Source: Helicobacteraceae bacterium
Lineage (GTDB): Bacteria > Campylobacterota > Campylobacteria > Campylobacterales > Sulfurimonadaceae
Length of the DNA stretch: 25,957 nucleotides
NCBI GenBank assembly: GCA_027068615.1
Contig: JAMOQV010000154.1
Location: 1 to 25,957 of the forward strand
Direction: 5' to 3'
Made by a program: the position numbers and the translations under genes. Below are positions 1 through 7,390 of the stretch, piece by piece. The notes beneath the pieces are model-generated. The model ran no database searches and had not been told where the DNA came from. It saw nothing but the letters and a program-made list of their open reading frames with translations. Every line of letters starts with the position of its first letter. The first letter of the stretch is position 1.

Positions 1-1228
1 CGCTTAGTGTTACATCTGTTTGTTGAAGTTTATGAAGTGCTGAAAAGATTATAAAACTAGAGAGATGCTTGTAGAGTTTTGTTTTTATGGCTATATCTAA
101 AAAGAAAAAAGGTGAGATTAACTCACCATCTTTGTTTTTTATCCTCATAAGTGTTTCATACTTTTGTATCTTTTCATCTCTATCAACTATAGCTTGAAAA
201 ACAGGTACAACCATATCGTTTTTTATAGCTTCTTTTATGATAGCTTTGTATTTTATAGCTTCTTGAACATTGCTTCTGTTTTCTATCTCATCACTATAAA
301 AGACAAAAGATTTTTTATACTTTTTTGCATGGTTTAGTGCAATCTCAGCTTTTTCTAGTGTATGCTTTTTTTCAAAAGAGATACCTATACTTACATCTAT
401 GGATATATCTTCAGAGTTGTTTGTAATCTTCATATTTGATATAGCTTCTAAAAGCTCTTCTACAAACTTTTTATACTCTTGTTTGTTTGCTTCACTGTTG
501 TCTTGAAGTAGTATAAACTCATCAGCAGACAATCTAAAAAGCTCAAAATCCTTATCATCAACATAAGATAGTAAAAACTTTGAAAACTCTTTTAAAACAA
601 AAGTACCTATAGTATCTCCGTAAAATTCATTTATAATTTTAAATCTATCTATATCTATAAGTATAACAACAGGGTTTTGCAAAGAGTTTACTTTTTCAAA
701 AAATGAGTATCTGTTTAGTAAGTTTGTTACACTGTCATAATGAAGTTTTTTATCTAGTTCTAAAGTTCTTTCTTTAACCTCTTGTTCTAGCTTCTTTTGG
801 TAGTTTTTTGATTCCTCTCTTAGTTTTATCTCCTCTACGGTTTTAGAGATTTGTAGTAGAAACTGAGTTAAGTCTATGGGTTTTAGTAGGTAACCACTTG
901 CACCTAATTTTATAGCTTCTATAAAGTATGAAGCATCGTTGTGTGCAGATAAGAACAGTACTGGTACTTCTGGATTTATAGCTTTTATAGCTTTAAACAT
1001 ATCTATACCGTTCATATTTGGCATCCTTATATCAGTAATGACCAAGTCATAAGAAGCCGACTTAAACTTATCTAGTCCATCTTGACCATCTTTTGCACTA
1101 TCTATATCATTAAAAAAGTTTGAGAACAACTCAGAAGAAGCCTTTCGGGCTAAATCATCATCTTCTACATATAGAAGTTTATAGTCTGAACAAAGAGTTT
1201 TTAAGTTTTTTATATCTTCTGTTTTCAT
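1..1228 (-). CDS. Response regulator with GGDEF and EAL domains (C-terminus outside window)
   Basis: The reading frame is open from the ATG at 1228 to the left edge, giving 409 residues. Residues 15-125 form a receiver domain: acidic pair D23-D24, phosphoacceptor D66 in the stretch VITDIRMP, and conserved K116-P117. A helical linker leads to a GGDEF domain at about 160-315, with LIDIDRFK at 190-197 but SADEF (234-238) in place of GGDEF. An EAL domain starts near 340 (VPVFQAIVD) with E358-T-L at the EAL position; the rest lies outside the window. The protein should read phosphorylation from a histidine kinase into c-di-GMP turnover. The altered GGDEF motif makes cyclase activity doubtful, while the EAL half may be active since its first Glu is kept. 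It lies 50 bp after priA on the same strand and may share its transcript. No kinase gene is visible. Confidence 0.9.
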   Translation of the reverse strand, partial: MKTEDIKNLKTLCSDYKLLYVEDDDLARKASSELFSNFFNDIDSAKDGQDGLDKFKSASYDLVITDIRMPNMNGIDMFKAIKAINPEVPVLFLSAHNDASYFIEAIKLGASGYLLKPIDLTQFLLQISKTVEEIKLREESKNYQKKLEQEVKERTLELDKKLHYDSVTNLLNRYSFFEKVNSLQNPVVILIDIDRFKIINEFYGDTIGTFVLKEFSKFLLSYVDDKDFELFRLSADEFILLQDNSEANKQEYKKFVEELLEAISNMKITNNSEDISIDVSIGISFEKKHTLEKAEIALNHAKKYKKSFVFYSDEIENRSNVQEAIKYKAIIKEAIKNDMVVPVFQAIVDRDEKIQKYETLMRIKNKDGELISPFFFLDIAIKTKLYKHLSSFIIFSALHKLQQTDVTLS

Positions 1229-1251
1229 AGTTATTATAATCCAATCAATTT

Positions 1252-1269
1252 TAACAATTATAACAATTA
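1252..1269 (-). promoter_or_regulatory. Possible promoter in a 9-bp tandem repeat before the response regulator
   Basis: Two adjacent copies of TAACAATTA (1252-1260 and 1261-1269, plus-strand reading) lie in the 50-bp gap. On the minus strand they contain TATAAT at 1257-1262, about 30 bases before the ATG at 1228. No clear -35 box or Shine-Dalgarno sequence is visible. The gene could instead be read through from priA. Confidence 0.3.
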
Positions 1270-1278
1270 CAACTTAAA

Positions 1279-3120
1279 CTAAGTAAATTCTATGGGATCC
1301 ATATCTACTTCAGCCATCGGAACTTTTACTTTTTGTATCGCTTTTATAAGAGAGGTGCTTTTATCTGAGCGAAGAAGTATCTCAAAACGATACTTTGAAG
1401 CAACTTGTTTTATGGCACACTCTCCAAACCCTATAACCTCAACATCACTAAAAGAGAGTAGATTATCTCTCATCTTTTGCATCTCATCTTTTGCTTTTGT
1501 AGAATTTTTATGTGAAAATAAAACTCTACAAAACTTTTTATATGGTGGATATAACTCTTTACGGTAGTTTTTTTCATCATCTAAAAATTTTTCATAGTTG
1601 TTTAGATAGTAGCTAAAAAACTTCTCATTGAAACTCTGTACTAAAACTGTTGCATCTTCTTTTCTTCCACTTCTTCCAGATACCTGTATAAGTAGTGAAA
1701 GTGCTTTCTCTTTTGCTCGATAATCACTCATACTAAGTATATTGTCAAGACCTAACACAACTGCTAAAGTTACACCATGGTAGTCATGCCCTTTACTTAG
1801 CATCTGAGTTCCAACAAGGATATCAACCTCATTATCATTAAATCTTTTTAGTGCTTTTTTTAGTTTTGATGCTGTTGTTATAACATCTCTGTCAAATTGT
1901 TCCACTTTTACAAATGATAGTTTTTCATTTATCTCTTTTAGTGCTTGAGCTGTTCCTAAACGGGAGGGGCTAAGGGTTTGCCCTCCACACTTTGGGCATA
2001 TAGTTGGTATAGCTTGAGTAAAGTTACAGTAGTGACACTTCATAGCTCTACTTTTTTCATGAACACTCATACCAACACTACAAAAACTACATTTAAAGTC
2101 GTAGCCACAATCCCCGCATATAAGGTTTTTAAAGTTAGCACGAGTTGGTATAAAAACTATAGCTTGTTGTTTTTTGTCTATGGTGTTTTTTAAAGATTCT
2201 ATAACAAGTGGTGACAAAGACTCAACACAAGGTTCATATATAAACTTCTTATTTGAGCTAAAAAAACCACCTTTTAGTCTTATATGCGGAAACTTAACAT
2301 AAGAGTTTAGTGATGGTGTAGCTGAACCTAGTACAACTGGTATATCGTAAATCTTACCCATATAGATAGCTATATCTCTAGCATTGTATCTAGGTCTTGA
2401 TGAGGATTTGTAACTATCATCGTGTTCTTCATCTACAACTATAAGACCCAAATCTTTTATGGGTAAAAAAAGTGCCGAACGGGGTCCTGCTATGATGTAG
2501 GCTGTTTTATCATAGATACTTTGTAGTGCTTTTTGTTTTTGTTTTGGGGTTAGTTTTGAGTGCCACATCACAACTTTATCGCCAAAATGGTTTTTTAGTC
2601 TTATATCCATCTGAGGGGTTAGTGAGATTTCTGGCATCAAAAATATACTTCTTTTAGAAGAGTTTATCATATCTTGAAAAAACTTCATGTATATCTCTGT
2701 TTTTCCACTTCCTGTATCTCCAAAAAGTAAAGAGACCTTTTGTTGTTTTAAAAAAGATAGAGCATCTTGTTGGTTGGTTGATAGGTTTATGTTTGATACT
2801 ATCTTATCACATACTTTTTTTGTTGAGATATTTTTTTTAAAAGGTAACATTATAGATATAGCATCACCAAATGAGCATATATAGTAGCTAGATATAAACT
2901 TAGCAACTTGCATCTCTTCAGAAGAGAAGTATTCTTCATATATATCTAAAATCTCATTTGTTTTAAAAGTTGGTTTATCACAACTTGAGACAACAACACC
3001 GTCTAGGATTCTACTTTTTACACTAACAGATACTTTTGTACCTATATCTATAACCTCTTTATGATGATATGTAAAAGGTTCAAGTGGTGATGCGATAAGT
3101 GCTATCTTGTAGTAGTTCAA
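1279..3120 (-). CDS. priA: Primosomal protein N', replication restart helicase PriA
   Basis: PriA is a 3'-5' superfamily 2 helicase that recognises abandoned forks and reloads the replicative helicase. In these 613 residues Walker A is GDTGSGKT (134-141), the DEEH box is at 230-233, motif III is GSAT (265-268), and the late helicase motifs appear as GTQMLSKGHD (437-446) and QVSGRSGR (479-486). Eight cysteines that bind two zinc ions are present as CxxC pairs: C335/C338, C344/C347, C362/C365 and C375/C378. The N-terminal DNA-binding region is short and the protein is smaller than the 732-residue Escherichia coli enzyme, as is usual in Campylobacterota. The start lies 1 bp from the stop of the upstream pilin gene, so the two are probably co-transcribed and translationally coupled. 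Confidence 0.97.
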   Translation of the reverse strand: MNYYKIALIASPLEPFTYHHKEVIDIGTKVSVSVKSRILDGVVVSSCDKPTFKTNEILDIYEEYFSSEEMQVAKFISSYYICSFGDAISIMLPFKKNISTKKVCDKIVSNINLSTNQQDALSFLKQQKVSLLFGDTGSGKTEIYMKFFQDMINSSKRSIFLMPEISLTPQMDIRLKNHFGDKVVMWHSKLTPKQKQKALQSIYDKTAYIIAGPRSALFLPIKDLGLIVVDEEHDDSYKSSSRPRYNARDIAIYMGKIYDIPVVLGSATPSLNSYVKFPHIRLKGGFFSSNKKFIYEPCVESLSPLVIESLKNTIDKKQQAIVFIPTRANFKNLICGDCGYDFKCSFCSVGMSVHEKSRAMKCHYCNFTQAIPTICPKCGGQTLSPSRLGTAQALKEINEKLSFVKVEQFDRDVITTASKLKKALKRFNDNEVDILVGTQMLSKGHDYHGVTLAVVLGLDNILSMSDYRAKEKALSLLIQVSGRSGRKEDATVLVQSFNEKFFSYYLNNYEKFLDDEKNYRKELYPPYKKFCRVLFSHKNSTKAKDEMQKMRDNLLSFSDVEVIGFGECAIKQVASKYRFEILLRSDKSTSLIKAIQKVKVPMAEVDMDPIEFT

Positions 3121-3121
3121 G

Positions 3122-3565
3122 TTAGTCCGTTAACTCTGAGCATTTTGAACCAGCTGTGCATAAAAAAGTTCCTTTTGATGGGTCGTATGTAAATGTGTTA
3201 TCTTCATCTTCTATCTTGAACTTATAGGTATGATTGTTATTATTCCAACTATACCAATGTCCGTTTGCATCTTTTGGTTTTATACCATACATAAGTAGAG
3301 TATGATTTTCATCAACACCATCAAAGTAGTTGTCGCTAAATCCACTAAGTTCAGATATCCAAGAGTTATCCCCTTTTATAAGTCGGCTTTGTCTCTCACT
3401 AACGATAGCACTTCTTATAGCCGATATATCTGAGCGACATTTTGTAACTTGTGCATCTACTCTTGTAGCTGAGAGTCTAGGGATAGCAACAGATGCCAAT
3501 ATACCTAAAACAACTATAACAAAAACTAATTCTATCATGGTAAAAGCTTGTTTGAATGATTTCAT
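3122..3565 (-). CDS. Type IV pilin-like / type II pseudopilin protein with N-methylation motif
   Basis: The 147-residue protein begins with a short basic leader followed by FTMIELVFVIVVLGILA, the class III signal and hydrophobic helix of type IV pilins and type II secretion pseudopilins. Prepilin peptidase should cut before Phe, with Glu at mature position 5. The residue before the cut is Ala8 instead of the usual Gly. The globular part has two Cys near the end (C136 and C143, in FLCTAGSKC), possibly a disulfide. No pilus assembly ATPase, platform protein or secretin is present in this window, so its machine is encoded elsewhere. It ends 1 bp before priA. Only a weak ribosome binding site is visible. 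Confidence 0.85.
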   Translation of the reverse strand: MKSFKQAFTMIELVFVIVVLGILASVAIPRLSATRVDAQVTKCRSDISAIRSAIVSERQSRLIKGDNSWISELSGFSDNYFDGVDENHTLLMYGIKPKDANGHWYSWNNNNHTYKFKIEDEDNTFTYDPSKGTFLCTAGSKCSELTD

Positions 3566-3602
3566 AGTAACATTTTATCTTAGAGTTTATAAAAGGGAAA
3601 GT

Positions 3603-3649
3603 AAAAAAAGTAAAAAAGGATAAATCCCCGTAAAAATTACGAGGATTTA
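3603..3649 (-). terminator. Intrinsic terminator after the 112-residue pilin gene
   Basis: Arms 3621-3633 and 3637-3649 pair over 13 positions with one C/A mismatch and an AAA loop (3634-3636). Read on the minus strand, the stem is followed by a T-rich tract covering 3603-3617. It lies between the two pilin genes and should separate their transcripts. Confidence 0.75.
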
Positions 3650-3661
3650 CAAAAAAGTAAC

Positions 3662-4000
3662 TTAGTAAGTAACTGAAGTACCTTTCATAGTATGGCTACC
3701 ATCAAGTGCATCTATACCTGTTCCTGTAACAACTATGTTATCACCATCGATTTTTACAGTATCTGCTGTATGTGCATTTGCTTTTTTACATGAAGCTATA
3801 GTTGTTAGATCTGGATTTGTTCCAGTTGCTTGATATGAAGCTATAGCATCATTTATACAAGTTTTTGTATCTGCAATATATACAGAAGCTTTAGCATCAT
3901 CACGAGTTGCTGCCAATTTTGGAACAGCAACAGCTGCTAAAATACCTAAAATAACGATAACGAAGATTAACTCAATCATTGTAAAACCTGCTCTTTTCAT
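3662..4000 (-). CDS. Type IV pilin-like protein with N-methylation motif
   Basis: The protein is 112 residues and begins MKRAG followed by FTMIELIFVIVILGILAAVAVP. This is a canonical prepilin peptidase site (Gly before Phe, Glu at mature position 5) and a hydrophobic assembly helix. The remainder is a small Ala/Thr-rich globular domain with two cysteines (C48 and C70, near TKTCINDA and ASCKK) that could form a disulfide. It could be a major pilin, a minor pilin or a pseudopilin; length alone does not decide. The start is well supported by AAGGAG about 8 bases upstream. A 7-2-7 dyad and a MITE-like element lie upstream, and an intrinsic terminator follows, so it is probably its own transcription unit. 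Confidence 0.87.
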   Translation of the reverse strand: MKRAGFTMIELIFVIVILGILAAVAVPKLAATRDDAKASVYIADTKTCINDAIASYQATGTNPDLTTIASCKKANAHTADTVKIDGDNIVVTGTGIDALDGSHTMKGTSVTY

Positions 4001-4026
4001 AACAGACTCCTTAATTAAAATATATG

Positions 4027-4042
4027 GATTACTCTAGTAATC
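4027..4042. repeat. Hyphenated dyad (7-2-7) in the pilin upstream region
   Basis: GATTACT and AGTAATC flank a 2-bp centre, a perfect 7-bp inverted repeat 27 bp upstream of the pilin start at 4000. The form fits a dimeric repressor or activator site, or a small hairpin in the 5' untranslated region. No particular regulator is recognised. Confidence 0.4.
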
Positions 4043-4080
4043 TTAAGAGTCATTATGAGCCTATTTTGTTTAAAGATTGC

Positions 4081-4252
4081 TTAAAACCTGAGTTCGACAA
4101 TAAAAACATCCAAATATAGGGCAACTAAACGGCAATCTTTTAAAAATTATCCTCTCAACTTAGCTACGGCTAGGTTTTTGAGTATATTTTTTAAAATCTC
4201 ACCATTTATTTACCCTATCTTTAGGCATTGTATTGTCGAACTCAGGTTTAAA
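4081..4252. mobile_element. MITE-like element with 19-bp terminal inverted repeats
   Basis: The 19-bp sequence AAACCTGAGTTCGACAATA at 4084-4102 is repeated perfectly in inverse orientation at 4231-4249, with 128 bp between. If the element proper is 4086-4247 (17-bp inverted repeats), it is flanked on both sides by TTAAA (4081-4085 and 4248-4252), which looks like a target-site duplication, although the AT-rich ends make that boundary ambiguous. The interior carries no gene. It sits between a pilin promoter and the flgB promoter. The insertion sequence family is not recognised. A long regulatory stem-loop is the alternative reading. Confidence 0.55.
4159..4179 (+). terminator. Hairpin with UACG tetraloop and T-run inside the inverted-repeat element
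   Basis: CTTAGC (4159-4164) pairs with GCTAGG (4169-4174) around a TACG loop closed by C-G, the very stable UNCG class, and is followed by five T. An outer CTCAA/TTGAG pairing (4154-4158 with 4178-4182) extends it. On the plus strand this resembles a short intrinsic terminator that could insulate flgB from upstream transcription. Confidence 0.4.
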
Positions 4253-4297
4253 AGTGATATATTTGGTAAAATACATAAGTTGATACAGATTTTTTTT

Positions 4298-4316
4298 ATG
4301 GAACTGTTTTTGCTTT
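4298..4316 (+). promoter_or_regulatory. Sigma-54 (RpoN) promoter of flgB-flgC-fliE
   Basis: The sequence TATGGAACTGTTTTTGCTTT carries GG at 4300-4301 and GC at 4312-4313, separated by exactly 10 bases, with the usual T-rich stretch before GC. This is the -24/-12 arrangement. Transcription should start near 4325, giving a short leader with AAGGAAG before the flgB ATG at 4343. In Campylobacter and Helicobacter the rod genes belong to the RpoN/FlgR class, which supports the call. No upstream activator site was identified. Confidence 0.85.
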
Positions 4317-4342
4317 TGACACTACATATAAAAGGAAGCACT

Positions 4343-4774
4343 ATGAGTATAAATATTTCAAGAAGTGAAGATTTAATGACAAAAGCTCTTGATTATAGGG
4401 CTATTCGTCAAGATATGATAGCTTCTAATATTGCTAATGCTGATACACCTTTTTATAGACCTAGAGATATAAGGTTTGAAGATGCTCTAGCTTTAAAAAA
4501 GGCTGAGATAATGGGAGATAATTCCAACCAACTAAAGATGGCTCAAACAAACTCTAAACACTTAAAGCCAAAAGATGAATCTAGCTCTAAGATACCAACT
4601 ACTTTTTTTAGAGATGGTCATATGGCTAGAAATGATGGAAATAGTGTAGATATAGATGTAGAAACGACAGAGATGTCTAAAAACTCTGTGATGTTTAATG
4701 CTCTTATACAAGCATATAAGTCAGATCAGAGAATTTTTAGAAGTGTATTAGATGCTTCTGCTAAAACAAGTTAA
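4343..4774 (+). CDS. flgB: Flagellar basal-body rod protein FlgB
   Basis: FlgB is a proximal rod subunit assembled in the periplasm through the flagellar type III export apparatus. The 143-residue protein begins MSINISRSEDL and carries the rod-family N-terminal motif SNIANADTPFYRPRDI. Its C-terminus has the amphipathic helix pattern of axial proteins (MFNALIQAYKSDQRIF). The frame is open upstream to 4178, but the ATG at 4343 is preferred: AAGGAAG lies 8 bases before it, the sigma-54 promoter would exclude the upstream start, and the family motif begins here. flgC follows after 9 bp and then fliE, the standard rod operon. Confidence 0.96.
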   Translation: MSINISRSEDLMTKALDYRAIRQDMIASNIANADTPFYRPRDIRFEDALALKKAEIMGDNSNQLKMAQTNSKHLKPKDESSSKIPTTFFRDGHMARNDGNSVDIDVETTEMSKNSVMFNALIQAYKSDQRIFRSVLDASAKTS

Positions 4775-4783
4775 AGGTAAATC

Positions 4784-5278
4784 ATGAGTAATTTTTTAAA
4801 TAGTTTTGATATAAGTGGTTATGGTTTATCATCTCAAAGGGTTCGTGTAAATGTGATATCTAGTAATATCGCAAATGCACAAACAACTAGAACTGATGAG
4901 GGTGGACCATATAGAAGAAAACAAGTTATCTTTAAAGCAGTTGATTTTAATGAACAGTTTAACAATGCTTTGCAAGGTATGACAAAAAGTGCAAAGTATG
5001 AAGACCCTTTGGATGAGGGTGAACTAGGTAGAAGAGTTGACCCTGCTATCATGAGTGTAACAGTTGATAAAATCGTAAGAGATGACTCAAAACCTAAGAT
5101 GAAATATGAACCAAACCATCCAGATGCAGATGCAAATGGGTATGTTGCATACCCAAATATTAATCCTGTGGTGGAAATGGCCGATTTAGTAGAAGCAACA
5201 AGATCGTATCAGGCAAATGTAGCTGCTTTTGAGAGTGCAAAGACTATGGCAAATAATGCAATATCTTTGTTACAATAG
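4784..5278 (+). CDS. flgC: Flagellar basal-body rod protein FlgC
   Basis: FlgC is a proximal rod protein that polymerises with FlgB, FlgF and FliE. These 164 residues show the rod signature SSNIANAQTTRTDEGGPYRR near the N-terminus and the C-terminal axial motif ATRSYQANVAAFESAKTM. The middle section (about residues 55-115) is longer than in enteric FlgC (about 134 residues), as often seen in Campylobacterota. It starts 9 bp after flgB, with AAAGGTAA upstream, and is transcribed from the same sigma-54 promoter. Confidence 0.96.
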   Translation: MSNFLNSFDISGYGLSSQRVRVNVISSNIANAQTTRTDEGGPYRRKQVIFKAVDFNEQFNNALQGMTKSAKYEDPLDEGELGRRVDPAIMSVTVDKIVRDDSKPKMKYEPNHPDADANGYVAYPNINPVVEMADLVEATRSYQANVAAFESAKTMANNAISLLQ

Positions 5279-5304
5279 GGTCTGATAGTGAAAAAGGATA
5301 GATT

Positions 5305-5619
5305 ATGAGTGGATTTGGTAGTATTGATTCTCTTGCTGGGACATCAACGGCTGAACTATTAAAACAAAAAAGCTCTTTTGGTGTTGGGGAGAGTTCTTCG
5401 GATGCATTTTCAAGTCATCTAAAATCAGCTCTAAATGAAGTTAATCAACTTCAAGAGGACAAAGAGGAAGTAACAGCAAATCTAGCTACAGGACAGGTTC
5501 AAGACCTACATCAAGCAGCATTGGCTATAGGTAAAGCTGAAACAAGTATGAAAATGATGTTAGAGATAAGAAACAAAGCCCTAAGTGCATATAAAGAACT
5601 TGGAAGAACACAAATATAA
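5305..5619 (+). CDS. fliE: Flagellar hook-basal body complex protein FliE
   Basis: FliE joins the MS ring and export gate to the proximal rod. The protein is 104 residues, the usual size, with a flexible Ser/Gly-rich N-terminus and the family C-terminal helix containing GQVQDLHQAALAIGKAETSM followed by MMLEIRNKALSAYKEL. It is the third gene of the rod operon, 26 bp after flgC, with AAAAGGATAG before the ATG. The penicillin-binding protein gene follows directly and may depend on the same transcript. Confidence 0.95.
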   Translation: MSGFGSIDSLAGTSTAELLKQKSSFGVGESSSDAFSSHLKSALNEVNQLQEDKEEVTANLATGQVQDLHQAALAIGKAETSMKMMLEIRNKALSAYKELGRTQI

Positions 5620-5623
5620 TCAA

Positions 5624-7390
5624 GTGCAAACAAAAATAAATAAAACCTACAAAATATTATCACTTTATCTTCTTATAGTATTTGGATTTTTACTTTTTTT
5701 GGGAGTGATGTTTTCTAGTGCTGTAAAGCAAAGACATATCCCTTCTCTTTATGCAAGTAATACAACTACAGCAAAAAGAGGTTCTATCATAAGTGCTGAT
5801 GGTTTTCATATAGCTACAACAAAAAAACTTTATAAAGCTATGGTAGATACTAGATATATAGACCCTAAAAAAGAGAGACTTTTTATAGAACTTTTTAGTA
5901 TATACTCAGGTATAGATAAAAAGAAAATTATTAAAAAAATTCATAAAAGACAGGGTAATGTTGTTCTTTCTTACTCTATAAGTGAAAAAAGAGCTCAGTA
6001 TCTAAAAAGACTAGCTTATGAGCTTAGAAGATTTAAAATCTTTGTAGAGAGGGTAAATCCTAAAACAGGAAGAAGAAGCCTACATGGTCTTAGCATACTA
6101 GAGAGTGGTGAGACTAGAGTTTACCCTTATGGGGATCTACTAACACCTATCATAGGATACCCTAAAAAATCAGAAGAAAATGGATATACACTAGTAAAAG
6201 GGGTAAAAGGTCTTGAGAAAAAATTTGATGCTGAACTATCTGCTGGAAGTAACGGTTTTAGTCGTGGAAAAAGGGATGTAAATAGCTATATAATCCTAAA
6301 TAAAGAGAGTTTTACAAAACCTGCTAAAGATGGATTAAATATAAAACTAACTATACCACTATCTTTACAAATAAAAATAGAAAATATGCTAACAAAGATG
6401 AAAAAAGAGATAGGTGCAAAACAAGTTATATGTGCCATAATGGATATAAAAACTACAAATATCCTAGCTCTTGCAAGTTCAAACAGATATCTACCTAAAA
6501 ATATAAAAAGAAAAGATTATTCATCTCTTAACTCTGCTATGATAGAGTACAGTTTTGAGCCAGGAAGTGTTATAAAACCTATAGTTTTTTCACTGCTTTT
6601 AGATAAAAATCGTATAAATCCTTATGATTTGGTAAATGGTTACAATGGTCGTTTTAAGCTTGGTAAAAAAATCATTAGAGATGAGCATAGATTTGACTGG
6701 CTCTCTGCTGAAGATGTAATTGTTCACTCATCAAACATTGGTATAGTTCAACTTAGTAGAAAACTATCCTCTGTTGAGTTTTATGAGGGTTTAAAAGATT
6801 TTGGATTTTCAAGAAAATCAACTTATGACCTTATATATGAAAAGATAGGTTCTATACCAGATATAAAACTTATAGATAATGAAGTTTATAAAGGTACTCT
6901 ATCTTATGGTTATGGTATGCATGCAAATCTTATGCAACTTCTTCGTGCATACTCGGTATTTAACAACAATGGTAAGATAGTGTATCCTCGCATTGTAGAT
7001 ATGTTTATAGACCCTGCAACATATAAAGAGATAAAGATACCAAAAAGACAAGAGATAGAGGTTATAAAACCAGCTACTGCAAAAAGAATGAAAGAGATTT
7101 TAATCAAAACAGTAAATAAAGGTACTGGTAAAAAAGCTATAACAAAAGGTCTTATTATAGGTGGTAAAACTGGTACTGCTCATATAGTTGAAGATGGAAA
7201 ATATGTAAACAAATATAATACGGCATTTATGGGTTTTGCAGATGACAAAACTCATAAATACACCATGGGTGTTATAGTTATACAACCAACATCAAGTCAA
7301 TTTGCTTCTAAAACAGCTGTACCTGTTTTTAAAAAGGCTGTTGAAATATTGGTTGAAGAGGGTTACTTAGAGCCAGATATTGTCAAGTAA
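5624..7390 (+). CDS. Class B penicillin-binding protein (FtsI/PBP2-like transpeptidase)
   Basis: This is a single-pass inner-membrane peptidoglycan transpeptidase. Counting from the GTG at 5624 (588 residues), a membrane helix lies at about 12-33, a dimerisation domain follows, and the transpeptidase domain has all three active-site motifs: S315-V-I-K318 within FEPGSVIKP, S369-S-N371, and K515-T-G517 within GGKTGTAH. The sequence around them is FtsI-like; Campylobacter has a pbp gene in the same place beside the rod genes. The start is uncertain. An in-frame GTG at 5585 would add 13 residues and overlap fliE; neither site has a strong ribosome binding site. The 5624 start sits 4 bp after the fliE stop and gives a normal short cytoplasmic tail. 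The last 24 bp overlap panC on the opposite strand. Confidence 0.9.
   Translation: MQTKINKTYKILSLYLLIVFGFLLFLGVMFSSAVKQRHIPSLYASNTTTAKRGSIISADGFHIATTKKLYKAMVDTRYIDPKKERLFIELFSIYSGIDKKKIIKKIHKRQGNVVLSYSISEKRAQYLKRLAYELRRFKIFVERVNPKTGRRSLHGLSILESGETRVYPYGDLLTPIIGYPKKSEENGYTLVKGVKGLEKKFDAELSAGSNGFSRGKRDVNSYIILNKESFTKPAKDGLNIKLTIPLSLQIKIENMLTKMKKEIGAKQVICAIMDIKTTNILALASSNRYLPKNIKRKDYSSLNSAMIEYSFEPGSVIKPIVFSLLLDKNRINPYDLVNGYNGRFKLGKKIIRDEHRFDWLSAEDVIVHSSNIGIVQLSRKLSSVEFYEGLKDFGFSRKSTYDLIYEKIGSIPDIKLIDNEVYKGTLSYGYGMHANLMQLLRAYSVFNNNGKIVYPRIVDMFIDPATYKEIKIPKRQEIEVIKPATAKRMKEILIKTVNKGTGKKAITKGLIIGGKTGTAHIVEDGKYVNKYNTAFMGFADDKTHKYTMGVIVIQPTSSQFASKTAVPVFKKAVEILVEEGYLEPDIVK

Noticed and set aside
1292..3623. 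Plus-strand open frames opposite priA and the pilin gene
   Set aside because: They run antisense to well-supported genes, have no ribosome binding sites and encode low-complexity sequences without family features.
4178..4342. N-terminal extension of FlgB by 55 residues using the upstream ATG
   Set aside because: The extension would start inside the hairpin and run through the sigma-54 promoter; FlgB proteins begin at the position of the ATG at 4343, which has a good ribosome binding site.
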